This document shows, piece by piece, positions 53,814-61,103 of a stretch of DNA of 64,000 nucleotides. A program made the translations under genes and the position numbers. This DNA comes from Deinococcus roseus. Its GTDB lineage: Bacteria; Deinococcota; Deinococci; Deinococcales; Deinococcaceae. Every line of letters starts with the position of its first letter. The stretch's first letter is position 1. The notes below the pieces were generated by a model, which worked only from the letters and a program-made list of their open reading frames with translations, was not told where the DNA came from and did not search any database. The stretch lies in contig NZ_BMOD01000016.1 of NCBI RefSeq assembly GCF_014646895.1, forward strand, positions 47,841-111,840, read 5' to 3'.

Positions 53814-56800
53814 TTAGAACTTGACTTTGTAGCTGACTTTGAAGGCCTGACCGTTGCTGATGAAGCCAGCCTGGTTCAGGGTGAAGTCACCGTAAGCGAA
53901 GTTCAGGTCGTTGTAGGTCCACTCGACGTAAACACCACCGAGGCTCACAGAGAGGTCGCCGGTATCTACATCGTAGTAACCGCCAGCCACATCGCCCACG
54001 AAGGGATCGTAAGCCATGTTGGTGCCCGTCTCACCGGCCCACACAAAGGCCAGGGTGCTCTTGGGGAACAGGAAGTCGCTGGACTTCACGCCCAGGCTGT
54101 ACTCCAGCATGCTGCTGGTGTAGTCAGCATCGCTGTAAGCGGTGTTCTTGTAACCAAAGTACCCGGTGAAGGAGGGGCGCAGGAAGGTGTCCAGGGTGCT
54201 GGTGCTTGCATCCACTGCGAACAGCACCTGGGTGTGGTCGCTGGCGTTCACATCGGCATCCTGCACGCTTTCAAAGAAGGCGGAAGGTTTGACGGTCAGC
54301 ACACCAGCGGTGAAGGTGGTGTCTGCACCAGCGTAGAGGGTGGTGCGGTCCCAGTCGGCAGCGCCACCGGCGAGGTCGGTCACACCGCTGTCCAGTTTGA
54401 AGCCTGCTTTGAGGTTCACGCTGGCCAGTTTGCCGGTGATGTCCACGCCAGCTTTGCTGGTCTGGGTGTCTTTGAAGGGGGCCACAGCGTAAGGAATGGC
54501 GGGGGTGCCCACCACGGTCACTCCATCCACACTCACGGTCTGGAAGTAGCCGTTGACATCGAAGCCACCGAGGGTCACACCAGCAGTTGCGCCGAGGCGG
54601 GTGAGGGCGACATCGACTCCACCAGCATGAACAGCCAGGTTGTCAAAGTAAGCGCCCACTTTGAAGATGGACAGCTGACCGCTGGCATCCACACCAAAAC
54701 CGGTCATGTTGGTGTCTGCAGGAGCATCAAAGTCGGCGATACGGTCAAAGTAACCGCCCACCTTGAAAGCACCAAGTGTGGCTTTCAGGTTGACGTATGC
54801 ACCCTGGGTTCCCACCACTTGAATGTCGTTGTAGGGGTTCTTGTGGTCGTCGCCGCTGTCGTAAGACACACCGTCAAAGTCAGGATCCAGGTTCCACACA
54901 TCAGCGCGCACGGTCAGGGGACCTGCGGTGCCGTCAGCGTGGGCATAGAAGATGCTGGCATTGTCGGTGGTGGTCACGCCGCCCACAACGCTGGTGAAGG
55001 TTTCAGTGGCGAATTCGCTCTGAACATTCCAGCCAGCAATTTTGGCTTTCAGGTCTGCACCGAAAACGGTGTCGGTCAGGCTGTCAGGAGCGTACATGCT
55101 GTCGGTGCCCCATTGAGCAGCACTGACACCCAGGTTCACATCGGTGACAGGGCTGATGGTTGCACGGATGCCGCGGTTGTAGGAAGAAGGAACTCCACCA
55201 ACGCTGCCTTCGCTGCCGTAAGCCACGGTCAGGGTGGGTTTGAATGCGCCAATGCCGGGCAGGCTGCTGCCGTCCACAGTGGCCACAAAACCGTCACCAA
55301 TGCCAGCGACATTGTTGTCGAAGACGTATTCGGTGAACTGGGTCTTCACGTTCTCGCCCACATTGAACTTGATGGGAGCGCCGTTGACATCGAACACCAC
55401 AGTGACGCCCTTGATGTAGAAGCTGACAGGCTTGGCATCGGTGGCATCGCCAGTCACAACTTTGCTGAAGGTCAGGTCCGAAAGACCGAACTCGGCAGTC
55501 ACGCTGTGGACATTGAAAGCCTGGGTGTCAGCGGCCAGTTTGCCACTGTTGGCGCTGGTGCCAGAGATGCCTTTGTTGGCGAAATCCAGCTTGAGGGTCA
55601 GGTCAGTGGAGGTGTTGCCCACTTTGGAGCCGTTGAGCACAGCGGCCTGCTGCACTTCTCTCTTGGCCACCACAGCTTTGGCGTTGCCATGGAAGTAGAC
55701 GTCCAGAACGTCAGCGTCACTGGCAATGCTGGTGTAGAACACAGCGTTGGCATCGTCAGCGGCAGTTCCTTTGCCATCACTGTTGACGGTGTTGTCGGTG
55801 TCAACAGTCACTTTGAACACGTTGACGCCATAACCGAACACATCGTCCACTTTGGTGGCGGTGGCAGGGCTCACGCCGAAGTCCACGTAGTCAATGGGGC
55901 TGTCAGCGGTGGCGGTGTCAGAGTCCACACCACTGCTGAACTGGGTGCCAGAGATGATGCGGTCGATGTCGAAGTTGACGGTGGTGACGCGGCTGACGTA
56001 GTAAACGCTGGTCAGTTCACCACTCACAGAGAAACCGAAGGTGCCGTTCAGGGTGTTGAACTTGCCTTGCAGGTCGCTCAGGTTGGTTTCCACCACGGTC
56101 ACGCGGTTGGTCAGGTCGGTCAGGTCGCGGTTCAGGTTGGTGAAGCGGGCATCCACGTCTGCGGCGTCTGCTTTGTCAGACTCGAGGGTGGAGATGCGGT
56201 CTTCCAGGCTCACGATGTCTTCGTTGAAGAGCACGGTGAGGTCCTGCAGGGCCACAATGCTGCCGGTGTTGGCTTCGATCTGCTCGCCCTGGCTGGCAAC
56301 GGTGTCGCCGAGTTCGCCCAGGGAGCCTTCGAGGTCGTCCACGCGCACGTTCACGTCATCAATGGCACCAGCGAGTTCTTCGATGCGGCTGTTGATTTCG
56401 TCCAGCAGAGCAGCGGTTTCTTCGTTGGCAGCAACCAGTTCGTCCTGGGCAGCAGCCAGATCGTCGACACGGGTGCCGAGGTCATCCAGGCTGGCGGACA
56501 GGTCGTCCAGGGTGGCGGTCAGGTCTTCCAGGTTGGCAGCCAGTTCTTCCTGACCAGAGGTCAGGTCGTCCTGGGCAGCCAGCAGGTCGTCCTGGGCAGC
56601 AGCCAGATCGTCCACGCGAGCGTTCACGTCGTCGATGGCAGCGGTCAGGTCGTCCACGAAGGAGAGATCGATGTCACCGGGCTCAACGGGCTCAGCGCCT
56701 TCGAGGGCTTCCACACGGGAAACCAGGTCTTCCTGGCCAGAGGTCAGGTCGTCCACACGGCTACCGAGGTCGTCCAGCTGGGCAACCAGGTCATCCAGAG

Positions 56801-57320
56801 CGCCGGTCAGTTCTTCGATCTGGCCAGCAGTGGCTTCGTCAGCAGCAGCCAGTTCATCGATCTGGGCCTGCAGGTCTTCGATGGCAGAGGTATCAAAGCC
56901 TTCGCCAGTCTTTTCGCCAGCGCCTTCTTCCAGAGCAGCAACGCGCTCTTCGAGGGCAGCCACGTCTTCTTTGGTGGCAGCGTTGTCCTCGACGTCAGCA
57001 ATGCGGACGCCCAGGGCAGCCAGTTCGCTGCTCAGTTCCTGAACAGCGTTCTTGAGGGCTTCGATGTCCTCAGCGCCGAAAACGCTGGTGGGAACTTCCT
57101 GCAAGCAACGGGCCAGAATCAATGCGGCCTGGTAACGGGTGAGGCTTTCGTTGCCGCGGTAGGTTCCGTCGGGGAAACCGATGATGCAACCTTTGGCAGC
57201 CATTTTTTCAACGGCATCTTTGGCCCAGTGGCCAGCGGGTACGTCGCTGAAGTTGGCCTGTGCGAATGCACCGCCAAAAGAAAGTGCTGCGGTAACAGCC
57301 AGAACTGCTCTTAGTTTCAT
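53814..57320 (-). CDS. slpA: SLH-domain S-layer/outer-membrane protein, SlpA type
   Basis: This 1168-residue protein has a signal peptide (cut after AFA), one SLH domain (about 22-80: FSDVPAGHWAKDAVEKMAAKG and YRGNESLTRYQAA) that anchors to the cell-wall layer, a long coiled coil (about 85-400, with repeated LDDL and AAQDEL heptads) and a beta-strand-rich C-terminal half ending in phenylalanine (KVSYKVKF), typical of an outer-membrane barrel. D. radiodurans SlpA (DR2577) has nearly the same length and the same layout and is known to bind deinoxanthin. The ATG at 57320 follows GGGGGT. Long leader upstream. Confidence 0.95.
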   Translation of the reverse strand: MKLRAVLAVTAALSFGGAFAQANFSDVPAGHWAKDAVEKMAAKGCIIGFPDGTYRGNESLTRYQAALILARCLQEVPTSVFGAEDIEALKNAVQELSSELAALGVRIADVEDNAATKEDVAALEERVAALEEGAGEKTGEGFDTSAIEDLQAQIDELAAADEATAGQIEELTGALDDLVAQLDDLGSRVDDLTSGQEDLVSRVEALEGAEPVEPGDIDLSFVDDLTAAIDDVNARVDDLAAAQDDLLAAQDDLTSGQEELAANLEDLTATLDDLSASLDDLGTRVDDLAAAQDELVAANEETAALLDEINSRIEELAGAIDDVNVRVDDLEGSLGELGDTVASQGEQIEANTGSIVALQDLTVLFNEDIVSLEDRISTLESDKADAADVDARFTNLNRDLTDLTNRVTVVETNLSDLQGKFNTLNGTFGFSVSGELTSVYYVSRVTTVNFDIDRIISGTQFSSGVDSDTATADSPIDYVDFGVSPATATKVDDVFGYGVNVFKVTVDTDNTVNSDGKGTAADDANAVFYTSIASDADVLDVYFHGNAKAVVAKREVQQAAVLNGSKVGNTSTDLTLKLDFANKGISGTSANSGKLAADTQAFNVHSVTAEFGLSDLTFSKVVTGDATDAKPVSFYIKGVTVVFDVNGAPIKFNVGENVKTQFTEYVFDNNVAGIGDGFVATVDGSSLPGIGAFKPTLTVAYGSEGSVGGVPSSYNRGIRATISPVTDVNLGVSAAQWGTDSMYAPDSLTDTVFGADLKAKIAGWNVQSEFATETFTSVVGGVTTTDNASIFYAHADGTAGPLTVRADVWNLDPDFDGVSYDSGDDHKNPYNDIQVVGTQGAYVNLKATLGAFKVGGYFDRIADFDAPADTNMTGFGVDASGQLSIFKVGAYFDNLAVHAGGVDVALTRLGATAGVTLGGFDVNGYFQTVSVDGVTVVGTPAIPYAVAPFKDTQTSKAGVDITGKLASVNLKAGFKLDSGVTDLAGGAADWDRTTLYAGADTTFTAGVLTVKPSAFFESVQDADVNASDHTQVLFAVDASTSTLDTFLRPSFTGYFGYKNTAYSDADYTSSMLEYSLGVKSSDFLFPKSTLAFVWAGETGTNMAYDPFVGDVAGGYYDVDTGDLSVSLGGVYVEWTYNDLNFAYGDFTLNQAGFISNGQAFKVSYKVKF

Positions 57321-57534
57321 ACTTACCCCCTAATAAAGTTCGCATCCGTACTTTCACGTCTGGTTGCACAGCTGGGGCGAGTTGCCGAGTTTCCTCTCCC
57401 ATAGACGATGAACGCGTCCGTACTTCCGCTGGCCTGCTGCATGGCTGCTCCAATTCTGAGTTTTCCCCGAGAATAGTTAAGCTCCAATACAAAAGACCAT
57501 GCTAATCATACACATCATCAGTGTGATAGGTCAA
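57321..57534 (-). promoter_or_regulatory. slpA promoter and long 5' leader
   Basis: On the minus strand TTGACC (57529-57534), an 18 bp spacer and TATGAT (57505-57510) form a good promoter. The transcript would carry a leader of about 175 nt with two direct copies of AAGTACGGA followed by CGCG or TGCG (near 57415 and 57345). Long leaders often give mRNA stability in S-layer genes. The stretch 57535-57646 shows no gene. Confidence 0.65.
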
Positions 57535-57646
57535 GACAAAGATGAGAGTAAGCCATCAGCATTAAGGATCAATTTATGCGCCTTGACAGCAAAATCCTGT
57601 GACGGGTGTGACAATCTCTCTCATGATCCCAAAAGATACACATCTC

Positions 57647-58798
57647 TCACTCACATTCGGAGACCTGCACAGCCTGCTGGAACCACTGCGGGAGTGCTCC
57701 TCCAAAGTACACTTTGCCCCATTCCGTGGCCCACTCCGTGTAGACATTTTGTTCGATGGCAACGCGGGCTTTCTCCACCAAACGGTGCAAATAACGCAAA
57801 TTGTGTAAAGACAGCATGCGCGGGCCCAGCATTTCCTCTGCTCTCATCAAGTGAGCAAGGTAGGCCCTGGTGTAGTGCTGGCAACAATAGCAATCGCAGG
57901 TGTCATCTACAGGCCGCAAATCGGTCTTCATGCTGGCCTTATTGAGGTTGATGCGTCCCTGGTCGGTCAGGCCATAACCAAAACGCCCGGTGCGGGTGGG
58001 GTACACACAATCAAACATGTCCACACCCAGACCAATGGCCGCCACCAGATCCTCTGGATGTCCCACCCCCATCAGGTAACGGGGTTTATGGGTGGGCAAA
58101 TGGCGGGCCGTGAAATCCACCATCGGGTACATCTCTTCCTTGGATTCCCCGACGGCCAGACCCCCAATGGCAAATCCAGGGGTCTGGAAAGGCAAAGTGG
58201 CCTCCAGGCTCTGCAAGCGCAGGTTCTCGTAGACCCCACCCTGGACAATGGCAAACAGGGCCTGGTCTTCCCTGCTTTTCACTTGCAGGCAGCGGTCCAG
58301 CCAGCGGATGGTGCGTTCCAGGCTGTTTTTCACATACTCTGGACTGGCTGGATGGGGAGGGCATTCATCGAAAGCCATGATCACATCTGCGCCCAGGGCT
58401 TCTTGCACCTGAATGGAACGTTCGGGGGTCAGATACACCAGACTGCCATCCAGGTGGTTTCTGAAGGTCACGCCTTCTTCCTTGATGGTTCGCATGTGCC
58501 CCAGGCTCATCACCTGAAACCCTCCCGAATCGGTCAGAAAAGGACCGGGGTAAGCGGTGAATCCTGGCAATCCACCATGCTGGCGCACCAGTTCTTCTCC
58601 GGGTCGCAACATCAGGTGGTAGGTGTTCCCCAGAATCATCTGGGAGCCCACATCCAGCAACTCCTGCGGACTGATGCCCTTGACGGTGCCCTGGGTGCCC
58701 ACAGGCATGAACATCGGGGTGGTGACACTCCCTCTGGGGGTGTGAAAAGTGGCTGTTCTGGCACGGCCTGAAGTGGCCTGGATCTCAAACTCAAACAC
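57647..58798 (-). CDS. tgt: Queuine tRNA-ribosyltransferase
   Basis: This 383-residue enzyme exchanges guanine 34 of GUN-anticodon tRNAs for preQ1. It has catalytic and binding motifs TDSGGFQVMSLG, MAFDECPP, GLAVGESKEEM, and GVDMFDCVYPTRTGR (nucleophile Asp in DMFDC context), with a zinc site CDCYCC and His in the C-terminal region. The start is GTG at 58798: TAAAGT (58805-58810) stands six bases before it. It diverges from a PaaX-like gene. Confidence 0.95.
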   Translation of the reverse strand: MFEFEIQATSGRARTATFHTPRGSVTTPMFMPVGTQGTVKGISPQELLDVGSQMILGNTYHLMLRPGEELVRQHGGLPGFTAYPGPFLTDSGGFQVMSLGHMRTIKEEGVTFRNHLDGSLVYLTPERSIQVQEALGADVIMAFDECPPHPASPEYVKNSLERTIRWLDRCLQVKSREDQALFAIVQGGVYENLRLQSLEATLPFQTPGFAIGGLAVGESKEEMYPMVDFTARHLPTHKPRYLMGVGHPEDLVAAIGLGVDMFDCVYPTRTGRFGYGLTDQGRINLNKASMKTDLRPVDDTCDCYCCQHYTRAYLAHLMRAEEMLGPRMLSLHNLRYLHRLVEKARVAIEQNVYTEWATEWGKVYFGGALPQWFQQAVQVSECE

Positions 58799-58804
58799 CC
58801 CCCT

Positions 58805-58810
58805 ACTTTA
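58805..58810 (-). promoter_or_regulatory. -10 box of the leaderless tgt promoter
   Basis: TAAAGT on the minus strand, six bases before the GTG start at 58798. It decides the start. Confidence 0.55.
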
Positions 58811-58889
58811 CACCCCCAAATGGCAGTTCCCTCCCAGAACAAAAGCCCCCTGACCCTTTCTGGCAAGTCGTGTAATCTAATAAACAGCC

Positions 58890-59681
58890 ATGCGTGCCCG
58901 TTCTACCCTCTTTACCATCCTCGGAGAGTACGTCAACCCCTTAAGAGAAGCCATCTGGGTGGGCAGCATTCTGGAATGGATGGAGGTGCTGGGTTTCAAC
59001 GAACCCGCAGTGCGTGCCGCCATCTCACGCGCCCAGCGCAACGGCTGGTTGCAGGCAGAGAAACTGGGCCGCAAGAGTTACTACCGCATTACCGAAGATG
59101 TGCAGTGGCGCATCGACGGCCTTCTGGACCGCCTTTACCCCAGAACCCCCAACCAGTGGGATGGCCTGTGGCGGGTGCTGATTTACACCATTCCCGAAAG
59201 CAAAAGGGAAAAACGCGACAAATTCCGCAAAGAGCTGAGCCTGATGGGTTTTGGCATGCTCACCGGAGGGGTATGGATCTGCCCCAACCCCAAAGCGAGG
59301 GATGCCCTGGATCTCGCCCGTGCCCACACCCTGGAACAGGAAGTGGAAATTTTTGAGGCCACCCGTCTGCACCAGAACCACCATGACCTCATTGCCCACG
59401 CCTGGGACCTGGGGTACATCAACACCCACTACCAGGCTTTTCTGCAGGAATTTGAGCATGCTCCCCTTCCAGAAGAACCCAGAGCAGCGTTTTACGAATT
59501 CATTCGCATGCTGCACGCCTACCGCAAGTTCCTGTTCTTTGATCCCAGTTTTCCTGCAGAATTGCGGCCCACTCCAGACTGGGGTGCGGTGGCCCAGCAG
59601 CTTTTTCTGGAACGCAGGTCAAAATTGAAAGCCAGCGCAGCTCCTTTGGTGGCAGCCACCCTGAAAACCCCAGAAATCTGA
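58890..59681 (+). CDS. PaaX-family transcriptional regulator
   Basis: This 263-residue protein has the PaaX-like N-terminal winged helix (ARSTLFTILGEYVNP and GFNEPAVRAAISRAQRNGWLQAEKLGRKSYYRIT) and a central domain with WRVLIYTIPESKREKRDKFRKEL. PaaX represses phenylacetate degradation in Proteobacteria through phenylacetyl-CoA; no such genes are nearby, so the ligand is unknown. TAATCT lies 11 bases before the ATG, leaving a leader of a few bases. Confidence 0.9.
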   Translation: MRARSTLFTILGEYVNPLREAIWVGSILEWMEVLGFNEPAVRAAISRAQRNGWLQAEKLGRKSYYRITEDVQWRIDGLLDRLYPRTPNQWDGLWRVLIYTIPESKREKRDKFRKELSLMGFGMLTGGVWICPNPKARDALDLARAHTLEQEVEIFEATRLHQNHHDLIAHAWDLGYINTHYQAFLQEFEHAPLPEEPRAAFYEFIRMLHAYRKFLFFDPSFPAELRPTPDWGAVAQQLFLERRSKLKASAAPLVAATLKTPEI

Positions 59682-59694
59682 TTTCTGTTTCACT

Positions 59695-60588
59695 TCAGGG
59701 CGCTGCCTGCTGCAGACGCAAATACAGGCTGACCAGCGCTTCAGGATGGCATTCACGGACCTGGATGCACTGCTCCTGCAAGAGAGGCAACATCTTCTGA
59801 ACCTGCTCCATGCTCAGGTCCACCATCACACCTCCCTGCACTTCTTCCACCTGCTGGACCAGACCCAGTTGATGCAGTGCAGAAGTTGCAGCTGTTGTAT
59901 CTTCCACTTCCAGAATCACCCTTCTCTGGGCGGTCAACTGGGCAAATTCACCCTGGGCCACCACCCGGCCCTGGTCCAGCAGCACCAGGTATTCGCCGTA
60001 CATTTCGGCTTCCTTCAGACAGGAAGTGGTCAGCAACACCGAACGGCCTTCCCAGACCAGACGCCTCAGCACCAGCCAGAGGTCCTGGCGCTCTTGCACG
60101 TTCAAGCCCTGCATGGGCTCATCCAGCAACAGCAGTCCACCTTGTGGCCCCATTTGCGCAGCAATCCACAACTTCACCTTCTGGTGGCGTTTCAGAGACC
60201 ACACGGACACATGGGCCATTTTCTGCAGTCCCACCTGGGTCAGGGCCGTGTAGACCCAGGTCTGGGGATCCAGCAATGCCTGATAGTGGGGCAGGTGCAA
60301 TAAAAACTCTGCACAGGTCACCCAGGGAAGCATTCTGGGAGGTTTCAGACCCAGATGCAGCATCTGCTTTCTGGCTGGAAGATGCAAAGACAAATCCAGA
60401 AAAGAGCATTGCCCCTGCTGATGTGCCTCCAGCCCCAGCATCACCCGCAGCACCGAAGTTTTGCCTGAACGGGGTGCACCAGAAATCACACTCAGCATGC
60501 CTTGCGGCACCCTGAACGTCACGTCCTGCAAAACAATCTGGGCCTTTGAGGTCTTGCCCAGTCCTTTCACCTGAATCAAATCTGTCAT
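59695..60588 (-). CDS. Orphan ABC-type ATPase with degenerate signature and H-loop
   Basis: This 297-residue protein has Walker A GAPRSGKT (37-44) and Walker B LLLLDEPMQGLN (Asp156, Glu157). The signature is SLKRH (131-135) in place of LSGGQ, the Q-loop glutamine is missing (LKPPRMLPW), and Ser189 replaces the switch histidine (LLTTSCLKEAE). The C-terminal part (VILEVEDTTAATSALHQLG) resembles the extension of gliding- or bacitracin-type exporters. No permease gene is nearby. It may bind ATP but hydrolyse it poorly, or pair with an intact partner. The ATG lacks a clear ribosome site. Confidence 0.85.
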   Translation of the reverse strand: MTDLIQVKGLGKTSKAQIVLQDVTFRVPQGMLSVISGAPRSGKTSVLRVMLGLEAHQQGQCSFLDLSLHLPARKQMLHLGLKPPRMLPWVTCAEFLLHLPHYQALLDPQTWVYTALTQVGLQKMAHVSVWSLKRHQKVKLWIAAQMGPQGGLLLLDEPMQGLNVQERQDLWLVLRRLVWEGRSVLLTTSCLKEAEMYGEYLVLLDQGRVVAQGEFAQLTAQRRVILEVEDTTAATSALHQLGLVQQVEEVQGGVMVDLSMEQVQKMLPLLQEQCIQVRECHPEALVSLYLRLQQAAP

Positions 60589-60895
60589 CTTGAACCTGAA
60601 TTTCTGGGCACCACACCTGTCAGCCCCACACCACAGGGGTTTGCATCAGCCCACGTTTTTTTCATACAGCACATCATTTACCAGTAAAGCGAACTCTGGG
60701 TTGCCTGAAGGTTGCCTGCCAGATCAACCCTTTCTAAACCTCCCATGCCTTTTACTGAAAGCAACCCTTGAAGACGTTGCTTCAATCCCACAGAAGCAAC
60801 CCAAAACCACCTGGAAACCCCAGGCTCAACTTTGTTCTCCTGCATGGGTTTTCCTGTGATGGTCGGGGATTTCAGCCATTTGATGGAGGTCTGAC
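60589..60895 (+). promoter_or_regulatory. Upstream region of the small peptide gene with an array of GGTTGC boxes
   Basis: GGTTGCCTG occurs at 60699-60707 and 60710-60718 (11 bp period). AGCAACCC lies at 60760-60767. GTTGCTTC and GAAGCAAC (60776-60783, 60793-60800) form a perfect inverted repeat, the second followed by CC. The boxes all lie within 105 bp, upstream of the peptide gene. No gene is seen in this spacer. A -35/-10 pair is not obvious. Confidence 0.55.
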
Positions 60896-61027
60896 ATGAA
60901 AAAACACACCATCTTGCCCATCCTGATGCTGCTTGGCCTCCTGTCATCTGCTGCGCTGGCTGCCGATCCCACCCCTCCGCCTCCGGTCAAAAACAGTTCC
61001 ATCTCACCTGTTGTGTGCAGCAAGTAA
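60896..61027 (+). CDS. Small secreted peptide (43 aa)
   Basis: The ATG at 60896 has a strong GGAGGT ribosome site seven bases upstream. The peptide starts MKKHTILPILMLLGLLSS, a textbook signal peptide ending ALA near residue 21. The mature part, about 22 residues, is proline-rich (DPTPPPPVKNSS) and ends VVCSK with a single cysteine. There is no known family. A strong terminator follows 25 bases after the stop, so this is a complete transcription unit. Export plus a repeat-rich promoter suggest a signal, toxin or envelope peptide. Confidence 0.7.
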   Translation: MKKHTILPILMLLGLLSSAALAADPTPPPPVKNSSISPVVCSK

Positions 61028-61052
61028 ACACCAGGACACCCCACCCAACACC

Positions 61053-61081
61053 AACCCCCAGCTGGAGTTCAGCTGGGGGTT
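61053..61081 (+). terminator. Intrinsic terminator of the small peptide gene
   Basis: A perfect 12 bp stem (AACCCCCAGCTG with CAGCTGGGGGTT) and a five-base loop. Only a short T-run follows; it also lies just after the convergent regulator gene. Confidence 0.75.
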
Positions 61082-61103
61082 CATGCCATTGCACCAAACA
61101 GCC

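Noticed and set aside
52884..57314. Very long open frame of 1476 codons on the plus strand
   Set aside because: It is the complement of slpA and its neighbours, with no ribosome site, a Gly/Val/His-rich composition typical of an antisense shadow, and no known domain.
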